A DNA stretch of 40,715 nucleotides from Auxenochlorella pyrenoidosa (taxonomy: Eukaryota; Chlorophyta; Trebouxiophyceae; Chlorellales; Chlorellaceae). Under the pieces are notes generated by a model that did no database searches, was not told the origin of the DNA, and worked only from the letters and a program-made list of their open reading frames with translations. Below, piece after piece: positions 11,063 to 21,245 of this stretch; the first letter of the stretch is position 1; the number at the start of each line of letters is the position of its first letter. Location: NCBI GenBank assembly GCA_001430745.1, contig KQ481967.1, forward strand, positions 437,916-478,630, in the 5' to 3' direction. A program made the translations under genes and the position numbers.

Positions 11063-14000
11063 TCACCGCAGCTTCCTCAGCTGGGCACGCGTGCGCATCC
11101 CCCCGCCGCTGCCACTGCCCACCGCCTCCCTGGCCTCTGCTGCGACCTCGGCCGCCACCTCCTCTGCCTCTGCCAGCTTTGCCGTGACAGTTGCAGAGGC
11201 GCCAGTGAGGTTGGTGGCGTGCCCCGCGCCGCCAACGGGCAGCGGCAGCGCTGCGGGATGGGCGCCAAAGTCTGGCAGGCGCGGCAGGATGCCATGGGCA
11301 ATCAGGCTGTCCATGAAGTCTTGCAGGGTCTGCGGCCCAGGAAGAGCAGCGATGCGAGGAAAGCAAGAGTTGGTCCCGTTGTGATGTGGGCTTGCGGCCA
11401 GACGGGTCGGGCGCAGCAGGCGCGTCAGGTCGCATAAGCGGAGGGACAACCTTGGTCGCACTGAGTGTTCATGCTGCGCGCCCACCTGCTTGAAGGGGAT
11501 GAAGCGTAGGCCCAGCTCCCGCTGCGCCCTGCTGGAGTCGATCGCCGCCAGCTTGTTCCACAGCACCTTGACCCAGAAGTAGCTGCAGGGGCAGGGGGGG
11601 CTGAGCCATCAGCGCCGCGGGCCAGAATCCGCAGAGGACGACGAAAGAGACACCAACAAAGACATGCATCGGCTCGTGCGTGCGCCTCCACACGTTGAAG
11701 GGTCGTCCACAGGACAGCGAGGAGGAGGCGCGTCCGTGCCAGCCCCGCCCCGAGAACAGCGGCGCAGCGGGCGCGGCTCGCCTCATTGTGCGCGTCAGCA
11801 TGAGCACCACCACCGCCAGCCAGAAGGGCAGCGCGATGTAGGGCACCCAATAGTTCGGGTACATCTCCCTGCAGGGCGGCAGGGACGAGGCGCATGCGTC
11901 GCCAAGCACGGCATCCAAAACCACTGCCACCCGCAAACCAAGCCCGGCGGCACGGTTGCTTGACACACGGTGCACACGGCGCTGCCTGCATGCCTGCCTC
12001 CCACCACTGCCGACGGTGGGGAGCCTGCCCCAGTCGCCCCTCAGCCTCACCGCAGCCAGCCAGCCACCTCCGTCATCAGCGCCGATCGCTCGCACAGCAC
12101 GTATCGCCCGCGGGCCTGCAAAGCCTCCAGCACTCGAGGGTACATGTTGAGATGCGTGTGCCGCTGTGGCACCGGCACGTTGTGCACGCAGTGGCCTGGA
12201 GCTGAAGCGTTGGCCACGTTGGCGCGCACGCCATGCCAGCGAGCTTGATGGCAGCACTGGCACACCAGCCGGCTGAACAGCAGCGTCCCGCTCATGCGCC
12301 GTTGAGCGCCCGCCAGGATCCTGCTTTGCCCAGCAACCCGGCCCACCTCTGGCTTCACCATGGCCAGCACATGGGCGGCCGCCACGTCATCCAGGTCGAT
12401 GGCAGTGAGGCCTGGCAGGCGGGCAGGGCAGGGCAGGGCTGTTTGCGCTGAGGACTGCTAGGCTGCGCGCAGTTTCTGAGGGGTATCTGTGCAAGTTCTG
12501 GATACTCCCGCAGCAGCAGCAGGCGACCTTGCCGGCTCATTACTTGCTGGCAGGCGCCTCCCGCCGGGCTTCAGGCTGCCGGGCATGCAGCCCGCAGAGC
12601 AGCCCGGCCCTCGCTCACCCAGGGGCGCAATGAAGGGCCACACCGTGCCATCCATCATCTTCCTCATGGAGGGGACCGGGCCTACAGGCAGGGCGGGGCC
12701 ATGGCAACGCACATGTGTACAGCCGTTGCATAGAGGGTGATGCAGAGGCACGCAATCAACACCGGGTTCTTCAGCTGCGCGGTTCCGACAGCCGAGCCCC
12801 CACAGGCCGCAGCCGCTGCCGCTGCCGCTGCTGGCAGGATCTCCGGGCTGCAGGACAGGTGCGCAGGTCGGGCGAGCGCGCACCGCAGGTCGGGCTGTTG
12901 GCCAGCAGCGGCCCATACACGTTCCCGGGGCAGATGGCCACCAGGCGCCAGCGGTCCTGCTGCGCGGCCATGGCCCAGGCCTGCCACTCCGCCGCCACCT
13001 TGGCCCTGCGGGGAAGCGACGGGGGGTCACATTTGAAGGAGGGATCCTTTGGAAGCATGGGGCCAGCCAGGGTGGGTACCGACTCATGCTGAGAAGTCCT
13101 GCAGCACAAGGCACGCTCATGCTGCGCCATACTCTGTGGCCACCGTCCTCGCTGGACAGCGCAGGCACGTCAGCGGGCGCCTCCCGCCGCATCTGTGCAC
13201 AGCCTGCCGCGCGAGTCTATCGACAGCCCAGGGTGCGTACGGCGCCGGGCGCGGCAGCAGGTGGTTGCGACATGGGCAACGTTGAGGCGGCTCACGTGAA
13301 GTAGGGTTGCCCGGTGCGCAGGGCCTCCAGGTTCCAGTCAGCTTCGCCGTACATGTGCCCCTCCCCTCGGTCGCTGAAGTGGCTGGACACGGCGGCCAGC
13401 GAGGATGTGAGCACCACTGCATGGAAGGCGAGGGCAGAGCAGACGGAGGGTGCACAGCCCGGTGAGGGACCATCAAGGAGGGGATGGCAAGGCAAGGAAC
13501 GCTGCACAGAGGGGTGCCAAAGCAGCCAAAGCGGGAGGGCGCAGCTGCCGCAGCAGCAGGGCGGGAGGGTCTGAGGGGGCAACGGGCGCAAAAGATGATG
13601 GACACTTGCCTCGCCCTGGCTGCAGCGTGGTCTCTGTCATACAGCCAGGATGCATGATGTGCCTCCTCCTTCACAAGACTGGCGGCCCAGAGAGACTCCC
13701 AACCGCACCCTGCCTCCGTGCCCTGTCTGCCCTGACCTTTCTCCACGCTGGGTGTACGGTCTACGGCCCGCAGCAGGTGCTCCACCCCCTTGACCGTGGG
13801 CTGCACCACGGCGGCAAAGCCCTGCCGCTGCGACACGCTCAGGCTCACCACGCCTGCACAGTGGATGACGTACCTGCAGCCGCGGCGTGGCGGGCCGTAT
13901 GCTGGTCGGTGAACCGGCTAGGCGCAGCTGCCATGCAAGGCAGGTGTACTTGGAAGGAGCAAAATCAAGCCCATCGCGATGCAGGCTTCCTGCGTCACCG

Positions 14001-14517
14001 GCACCGCCTGCAGACCTGCCGGCGCTGCCCGGCCAAACAACATCCCACCCGAACTGTCACGCCCACCAAGCGGGTCGCAACTCCAACCCGCTGCCCGTCT
14101 CACCTGCACCCCGCCATGGCTGCATCGAAGCTGCCCTCCTGAAGCAGGTCAGCCTCAAACCAGCGCAAGCGCTCAGCCGCCCCTGGCAGCGCATCCAGGG
14201 CAGCTGCAACAGCAGCATCGTCACCGGCAGCGCGGCGCGTGGCGTGCACGCTGTGCCCGCACGCCAGCAGGCGCGCAACCACTCGTGAGCCGATGAACCC
14301 CGCCGCGCCTGGGCATGAAGGCGGAACAAGATGGCTGTAAGGCAACTGCGAACAGCGTGCAAGATGGCAATGCTCCCTGCTCCTTCCAGGAAGCAGCTGT
14401 GCCGCTGTCCGCACCTGTCACGCAGACGGTGGCGGGCGCCGCCTGCTGCTCTGCCGGGTGGAGCGGCTTGCGCTCCAGCATGCTTTCTATGTTGACCCTG
14501 CCCCAGTGCTCCTCCAT
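11063..14517 (-). CDS. DFR/CCR-like NAD(P)-dependent reductase with membrane segment
   Basis: Eleven exons (14517-14415, 14308-14104, 13873-13737, 13416-13296, 13005-12884, 12681-12619, 12411-12347, 12115-12051, 11868-11782, 11582-11486, 11329-11063) join to 443 aa. It is an extended short-chain dehydrogenase: nucleotide-binding VCVTGAAGFIGS (Gly35, Gly38, Gly41), FEADLLQEGSFDAA, VVLTSSLAAVS (catalytic Ser), and Tyr187-x3-Lys191 in QPYFTAKVAAEWQAWAM. CPGNVYGPLL and LTAIDLDDVAAAHVLAM follow, all in the order seen in dihydroflavonol-4-reductase and cinnamoyl-CoA reductase. The substrate is unknown; algal homologues need not act on flavonoids. Unusual are a hydrophobic segment at about residues 301-318 (between NYWVP and TRTM) and a 90-residue Ala/Glu-rich tail. 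Intron 9 has a GC donor (GAG then GCGAGC). Start codon: the first in-frame ATG; the frame is open further upstream. Confidence 0.87.
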
Positions 14518-14984
14518 GACCGCAGAGCAGGAGTTGAAAAGGGCAATCACTATTTCGTCAGGAGCCGGGGCGGCAGCCACTGAGGTGGTAGCCCCAACAA
14601 CGCTACAGGCACTTGGACGGCAAGCCAAGCGAGAATTTCACCTGGGAGAGCTCACCAGATGTGTGAGCACAGCGAAGGATGGCCGCAGAAGCGTTTTGTG
14701 GCTGAATGGCTCGCAGGTTGACCTGCCTGTTGCGCTCCTGCTGCGGCTGGCGCTTCAAAATCAATGAAACAGTTTGATCACGTGATATAGTGTGTTAGAG
14801 GCGTGCGAGACGTGCAAGAGGCTGCTGTCCAGATGCTCCGTGCTGGCACGCTGCCCAGGCAGCTGCCCAGGCAGCTTTCCTGCGGTATTGCGATATCGTT
14901 CTGCTCCAATTGAATGTTGTGTACTATCAAAACCCCGTAGGGACAGCCGTTCTTCGTTTCCGGAAACGGTCGTTCCTCCTCAGC
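14518..14984. promoter_or_regulatory. Divergent promoter, reductase / CCDC112-like gene
   Basis: A 467-bp spacer between two start codons on opposite strands, so it should carry both promoters and leaders. No clear TATA box or repeat stands out. The tandem CCCAGGCAGCTG at 14850-14875 is a short direct duplication. Confidence 0.5.
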
Positions 14985-16876
14985 ATGAACGTGCGGCAAT
15001 GGGCGCGGCAGTGGGATCGACTGGTGCGCCAGGAGGCAGATCTTGGCCAGGGGTTGCAGCACGGCAGCAAAGAGCAGGCACCCCGTTTTGCTCGCGGCCC
15101 TGCTGCTCTAGCCGGCCCGACGCAGCAGCTGCGCGCTCATTTGGATCGACAGCTCGCCGAGCTAGAGGCGCTGCGCGCGCAGGAGGCTGCAGCCGGGGAG
15201 GCGCCGGCGCTCAACCGGCGCCGGCGGCAGGTCGGTGCAGCGCTGGCGCAGCTGGCCACGGCCTGTGCAGCCCAGCTGCAGGAGCTCGATGAACTGGAGG
15301 TGCAGCTCAGGCATGATTACGAAGAGGCTACAAAGGGTGCCTGGCAGCTGTTGGCTGGGGGGAATGCAGCGGCCGTGCAGCAACAGGGCAGCGCTTTGGA
15401 CGGGCCTGCCCAGCAGCGGGCGCGGGGCGGGGCAGACAGCCCTGCTGCGCGTACGGCGGAGAAATGTAGCAGCTTGCCACCAGAGGTGACTGCCCACGAC
15501 ACATTCCTGCAGCGGCATGGTCCCACTGGTGAGGCACGTAGGGAGCTGCAGCCGCGCAGTGCCAACACACCCCGCAAGACGCAGGACTGCTGTCGGATGC
15601 ATCGCCTGCTTGCCTTGGGGCCGGGCCATTCCGCCCAGCTGCTCGAGCCTGCCTGCCTGCCCGCCCAAACTCCGCTTCTGTGCAGCCAGTACCCGTGATG
15701 CTTTCACACCGCATGCCATCCACCAACCTTGCCCACTGCCCTTCACCCGGTGCTGCCCCCTTGCTCGCTCCCCGGGCCATCTTGCCCACCTTGCCCACAA
15801 TCTGCCCCCACCTTGCCCCCACCAACCAGGCGGCTGGCACCCAGACGACCACGCCGAGTTCGAGCGCATCCTGCGGTGCTGCGGGGGCAGCCACGCCCAC
15901 GCTGCGCAGCTCTGCGCCGAGCGCCTGGGCCTGCTGCACAGCACGGCAGACATCGCGGCGCATGCCAGGTGGGGCCGGCGCAGGCCGGCAGATGAGTTGC
16001 CGAATTCCCACGCCGCGCTGCCGTGCTGTTGGAGGGCAAACCACTGGAATGGCGTGGTGCTAAGTCCTCTCCTGTTGCCCCCCCTTTTGCAGATGGCATG
16101 AGGAGCTGCAGCGGCTGGCGTTGGCCAAGCGGCTGGCAGTGCAGCGCTGGCGGCTGGCGCGCCACGCAGAGCAGGCCGCGCTGCTGGATCAGGTGCAGGC
16201 AGAAGTGAAAGGCAGCTGTGACGACCACCCACATGGGCAGGGCCCCCAGACGTCCCGGCAGCAGGAGCAGCGGCAGCAGCAGGAGCAGCGGGCGGCGGTG
16301 GCCAAGTGGCGGGCGGCCCGGGAGCGGGATCAGCGGGAGGCCCTGCAGCGGCAGGCAGCGGAGGAGCAGGAGCGGCGGTGGCGTGAGGCGGCGGCGCTGC
16401 GGCAGCGCCAGCAGGAGAACAGGCAGCTGCTGGAGCGGCGGGCGGAGGAGCGCGAGGCGGCGGCCCGCAAGGAGGGGCAGCTGCTGGCAGAGGGCAGCGG
16501 GGCCAGTGGGGCAGACAGGGCCTGCAGCAGTGGCCCCTCTGTGTCCACTCTGGCAGACCCGACAGCTCGGCAGCGCCTCAGGGACCGCAACCAGCAGCTG
16601 CTGGAGCGGCGGGCCGCGGCGGCGCGACGGTTCAGCCAGCAGGCGGCAGAGCAGGCGCAGCGTGCTAAGCAGCTGGCGCGGCGCGCCTCGGAGCATTGCC
16701 AGTTTGGGGCGGGGGTTGAGCGCGACCCCGCGCGCCTGCTGCAGGCCACATCGGCGGCCGCGCTGCGCACGCTGGCAGTTCTGAGCGAGGAGCGTGGGCC
16801 CAGGGACAGCGGCTTCATCCGGCACCTCCCCCGCCGAGCCGCGCCCTCGTGGTGCTCTGGGGCCCGACTGCAGTGA
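14985..16876 (+). CDS. CCDC112-like coiled-coil protein
   Basis: Three exons (14985-15528, 15830-15968, 16093-16876) give 488 aa. The N-terminal 180 residues are helical and charged (QLRAHLDRQLAELEAL, LQELDELEVQL). Exon 2 and the start of exon 3 encode the most telling block: GGWHPDDHAEFERILRCCGG, then DIAAHARWHEELQRLALAKR and QRWR. From memory this matches the CCDC112 core, where a Trp-Asp-Asp/His motif is followed by a WYxKxLxLEERKK helix and a tryptophan. A long Gln/Glu/Arg coiled coil (EEQERRWREAAALRQRQQEN) with two copies of a QLLERRA motif follows. CCDC112 in animals is a centriolar-satellite and cilium-related protein; function in algae is unknown. Introns have standard GT donors (phases 1 and 2). 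The strong donor at 15529 rather than the weaker one at 15486 keeps the frame. Confidence 0.75.
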
Positions 16877-17225
16877 GGGTGTAGGATGCCGGCGGGGGCA
16901 GCCTGCATCGCTTTGTGGAGGAGATCCCCCTTGCTGCAAGGGCTTTCGACTTCTTGTTTGCGTGCTCCCCGCTTGCATTGCTGATGAATGAAGATGGTGA
17001 AAAAGCTGAAGAATTCGTGCAACGCCGGGAGGCAGCATCATGGGCTGAAATTGACATGCATGCATGCAAACAGCTGGTGGCTGGGAAAAACAGCTGCAGA
17101 AGAGGGCTTGGAAGGTCATAGGCTGGGCTCCCAGCACAAGGGGATGCAAGGCGGGCAGAACAGGCTGTGGCTCCGCGACCACCGCGGGCTGGGGATGGCA
17201 GGTCGGATGCAGCGGCTGTGCTGCC
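16877..17225. other. Convergent intergenic spacer
   Basis: This lies between the 3' ends of the CCDC112-like and the secreted-protein genes, and should hold both 3' UTRs. I see no further gene and no TGTAA in either orientation. Confidence 0.5.
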
Positions 17226-20200
17226 TCAGGGGATGCGCACCACCCGCCCCTCAGTCCACGGCAGCTGCGCAGCGCCTGCCACAGCGGCACGGCTGGGAAT
17301 TGCAAGTGCGACTGCAGAGCGCAGCGGTGACAAGGGCGCTCTGAGTCGCACTTCCCTGCCCATGGCCCGGCGGCACAGCAGCGTGCCTCAGATGCGGGCA
17401 TGGTTGGCACGCAGACAAGAGACGTAGGGGAGCTGCTGTCAACAGCTGCAGGCATGCCCTCACCTTGCATGTTTACTGTCACCGAAGTGGGCGGGGTCTG
17501 GGTCGTATTCAGCCTCGGGCCGGTTAGGATGCTGAACGGCCTCGGGTAGGCGACATACAGCGCAAAGCTGCAGGGAGGGCGGCAGGTGCTGGCCACGAGC
17601 TGTGGGAAAGCTATGGGCAGGAGTGGCTGCGCCGCCACCCTCTGATGAGGACAAAAAGCGCCCTCTTCTCCGGCCCCTCGTCCCCCTCCGGCCCCAGGCA
17701 TCGGGCCCTGTGATTCGGTGCCACAGGCACAAGCGCTGGGTGGGCTTTGCTCCAGACAGCAGGAGTGCAAGTGGACACGGCCGCTGACCTGGAGTCGCTC
17801 CGGCTGGGTGGCGTGAACTTGCCGGAGCAGGATGTCCCCACGCATTGGGACACCGCCAATGCCTTCAGGGAGGAGAAATTGCAGTCTGCAGCGAGGGGGA
17901 GGCGTCAGGCTGGGAAGCTTGGCCCCATCCCTCCCTCAGTGCTCCAAGCCTGGCAGGCCGCCGCTGGCAGCCAGTCCCTGCAGTCCAGCTCACAGCTGTC
18001 CTCGCTCGATGATGGCAGCAGCCCTGCAGACAGCCAGGCGAGTTGGGGCCCCTGCCGCCTCCCGCCTGGGGGGGGGGACACATCCAAGCTGGCACGCACC
18101 AGCCGCAGGTGCAGGTCAGGCTGCCAGCGCGGGCCCTGCCAGCCCACGCACATGTGCTGTTGCAGGCCTTGTAATAGAGTTCATCGATGCCGTAACGGTA
18201 TGACACCACCATGACTAGCATTGGACGAGACGCGGCGACAGCCCAGGTGCTCGGTCCATCTGCGATTGAAGAGCAGCCGCCGGCCCCCCACTCAAAGGCT
18301 TGGGAGGCGAGGCCAGGCTATAAACTCGTCCTGGCGCACATGCTGATGCTGCATCCGCGACAACGCCCGGCAGCGGCTGGTCAATTTGGCGCACTGGCAA
18401 GCGTCGCGGGCGAAGCAACCGGAGGCGGCCCGCCGCCACCCATGGACACTCACCTAGCACGTAAAAGGCGGCAGCAATCTTGTTGGTCCGGCTGCCTGCA
18501 CACCAGCAGCAGCAGAGGCGGGGCACCATTGATCCCTCAGCGCCAGGCAAACCTCGCCTGGCAACGTCCTTGCAACTTGCATGCAATGGTTGGCAACCAA
18601 CCAGGCATCCCCAACCAGGCACTCCGACCACGGCCCTGTCGCTTGCAGCCCCTGACCAGGCGAGAGCTTATAGTCGGGCACCCCAAAGAAGTCCATCTTC
18701 TGCTCCACCACCGTCGCCGTTGGCCGGGCGGCGGATGGGCAAAGCATGTCTGCAACGGCAGGCACACCCGGAAGTCGAGTATGGTCTGGGGCCAGTGCAC
18801 AGAACCCTGCTGCACAGAAGCCTAGCAACACAGCACGGCGCCAGGCAGGAGGAGGAGGGAGGGCACGCCCGGGCGCACCCGTCATGCGGACCAGGAACGT
18901 AAACGGCGGCTGCACGCTCTTGCAGGGTGCTTGGCTTGGGAAATCAAACCCGTCACGATAGTTGCAGCCGCGCGAGGTGTTTTGAGCGGCCACAATCTTG
19001 GGCGACTGCAGGCGGGCAGGGCGCGGAGCGCAGCAGGTTGAGAGCCACGATGATGCAGCCTGGCGAAGCTGAGCTGTCAGGGTGTGCCGATGCGGCTGCC
19101 GGATCCGCAGCAACAGCGGCGCAGGTGCCGCCGTGGCAACATCTCGTGCCAAGCCAAGCAGCGCACCACTGCCAGCTTGGCGTCCTTGAACAGCGCTGGA
19201 CTGGCAGCCTCATCTTGGGTTCCAACGTGGGCGGCCCAAGCTGCCGCCGCTGCACCCTGGAGTCGCCTCCCGTGCTCGCCACCCATTGAAGCCACCCAGC
19301 GCCCCTCGCACCTTGACCCAGACCTCGGGCACGATGTGCATGGCGTTCTGGGTGGCAGGGCCTTGCACCACGGCTCCAGCCACGGGGCTCCGGCCGGCAA
19401 ACGAGCGCCGCAGGGTGGTGGTGCAGGTGCGGCCGGGCCCGCGGAGGGTGCAGTAGCCGAGGGACGGCTGGTTGGTGTAGAAGGGATTGACCCCGCCGAT
19501 GGCCCAGAACGCGGCGGCGCTGTAGTTGCCGTCCGCGGGCAGCCGCTGCTTGAAGGACAGCCCCACGGAGCAGACGTCGTCGTCTGCGGCGAGCGCAGCA
19601 AGGCGAGGCGCATGGTCACCGGTGCCCCCGGGGTCCAGCCGGGGCCCGGTGGGGACCCACGGCGGACAGCCGCTGGCAGTTGTGGGCGCCAGGTGATGGT
19701 GCCCTGGCTTTGAGGTGGGGCTGGTTCGGGGCAGCGGGGGGGCCGGTTCGACAGCACAGCACATGCCGCACAACTGCTGTGCGCACGAGCCAGGCGGGCG
19801 GTTGCACATGCCCATGCAAAGGATGCCTTCCTGGACACCGCTGTCCCCGCCCACTCACCCAGCGCGATATCAAAAGAGTTTTCTGCATTCGCGCCCAGAG
19901 TGAACACGACCTCCTTTGCGGCCTTGGCGCCTCGGACAGCGGGCTTGGAGAGCCACGTGCAGCTGATTCTGTCTGCAGGGCAGAGGGGGTGTGTCCACAG
20001 AGCACTGTCAAACGAGCGGCATGGCACACGCTGCAGGCCTGTGTAGTTGGCAAAGCCCTGCCGTGAAAATGCGATTCACGCTGTTTGAAACACATCTCTG
20101 CGCAGGCTCCTGACCGGCTCGGTGGAACACCCAGGCAGTGGTGGCCAGGCAGCGCTGCCGGTTCCGTCCGGCACGCTGGCATGCTAGGCAGAGCGCCTGC

Positions 20201-20624
20201 GTGGCATTATTGAGCTTGGGGGACTTGCAGCTGGTGGGGACGCTGCTGAATTCCGGAGTCAGCTGCATGGTCCACCTGCGAGGGGGGTGGGAATCGGGGT
20301 TGCAGCTGGTTTTGAATGTTTGAATGCACTGCATGCGAGCCGGCTGCCATGCGGCACCGCAGCCACCACCGAGGTGGCAGTGCGCCGCATGGCACCATAA
20401 CTCGGTTTGTACATTTCGGCACCACTGCCAGACTTGTTCCAAAGGGAACGGCGCAAAGAGAATGACCCTGCGCCTCAGGTGGCTTGCGGCGGCGGTGCTG
20501 CAGCTTCAGGCAGTACAGCCGCAGCAAAACCCGGCCAGGGTTGCGGAGTTGATTTCGGAGCTCACATACAGTGTGGAACCACCGCGGCAAGCACCAGGCG
20601 CGGGCTGGAGAGCGCAGCAAGCAT
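17226..20624 (-). CDS. Secreted N-glycosylated protein of unknown family
   Basis: Eleven exons (20624-20566, 20275-20115, 19972-19859, 19583-19312, 19005-18879, 18749-18657, 18495-18454, 18214-18152, 17885-17789, 17567-17464, 17311-17226) join without a break to 405 aa; every acceptor/donor phase fits. Residues 1-19 resemble a signal peptide (MLAALSSPRLVLAAVVPHC). Six Asn-X-Ser/Thr sequons (NAT, NYS, NTS, NST, NFS, NTT) and more than a dozen cysteines indicate an extracellular or wall protein. Recognisable pieces are CTWLSKPAV, EVVFTLGANAENSFDIALDD, SVGLSFKQRLPADGNYSAAA, RGCNYRDGFDFPSQAPC, SYRYGIDELYYKACNST and SFALYVAYPRPFSILTG, consistent with beta-sandwich-like modules. I do not recognise the family and assign no enzyme activity. 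Pherophorin- or lectin-like matrix proteins are possible but unproven. Exon 1 is the least certain because of its small size. Confidence 0.72.
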
Positions 20625-21245
20625 CAGGCAGCAGGCCAGAACAGAGGGCCGCCCGCTGGACGCTGGCCTGCACATGGTTTATACTTGGGCGGGGGATGCA
20701 AGCACGAACGCAAGCCTGAGCGGGCCGGGACACAAGCCAGGACTGGGCCGAAGCTGCATGTCAGCAGGCCACTGGGTGCCGCTGGGCCGCATGCATGGTA
20801 GTGCCCACGCACAGCGCAGATGATGAAGTTGGTATGCCACACAACGCCACGCCAAGCACCCAGTGTACTATGCATAGGGTGAAGTTTGGACACTGGAGAG
20901 GTGGCAAGGCCTCGAATGCGGGGCGCCTGGATGGCAAGCAGCCCCGCTGAGCGTGCACGGCGCCACGCCGCCCCCTTGCCCCGCCGACAGCCCGCGCCAC
21001 CCTCCCCGCCGGGCCAGCAGGGTGCAGGCTGCGCAGGTGGCGCGCCAGTCGGCGCATGACTGTCCAGATGTAGGGACGAGCAATCACTTACAGCACATGC
21101 ACGGCAGCAGCATGCAAGGCGCCTTGCGGGGGAGGCCGGCAGGCGCGCCGCGCCGCTACTCAATCAATCAGTAAATTACATTTCAAGTCCATGGAGCCAG
21201 CAGGCTCATGTGGCTACGAACACAGTCTGCTGCTATGAGGATGTG
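20625..21245. promoter_or_regulatory. Intergenic: promoter of the secreted-protein gene, 3' of KTI12
   Basis: No coding signal is seen. The right part (21150-21200) is comparatively AT-rich with tandem AATC units and carries TGTAA on the minus strand. A plus-strand frame at 20462-20719 starting MTLRLRWLAAAVL resembles a signal peptide but overlaps exon 1 of the opposite gene and leads nowhere. Confidence 0.45.
21176..21180 (-). terminator. Putative TGTAA polyadenylation signal of KTI12
   Basis: TGTAA on the minus strand 66 nt past the KTI12 stop codon. A second copy lies near 21087-21091. Confidence 0.5.

Noticed and set aside
15486..15490. GTGAC donor in the CCDC112-like exon 1
   Set aside because: It is in phase 0 and would break the GGWHPDD frame; the GTGAGG donor at 15529 in phase 1 fits.
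15743..17845. 700-codon open frame on the minus strand
   Set aside because: Most of it is antisense to exons 2-3 of the CCDC112-like gene and is Arg/Leu/Pro-rich as expected of a shadow frame in GC-rich DNA. Only the part at 17567-17464 is real, as exon 10 of the secreted-protein gene.
20324..20719. Plus-strand frame with a signal-peptide-like start (MTLRLRWLAAAVL)
   Set aside because: No downstream exons or family features; it overlaps the first exon and intron of the opposite secreted-protein gene.
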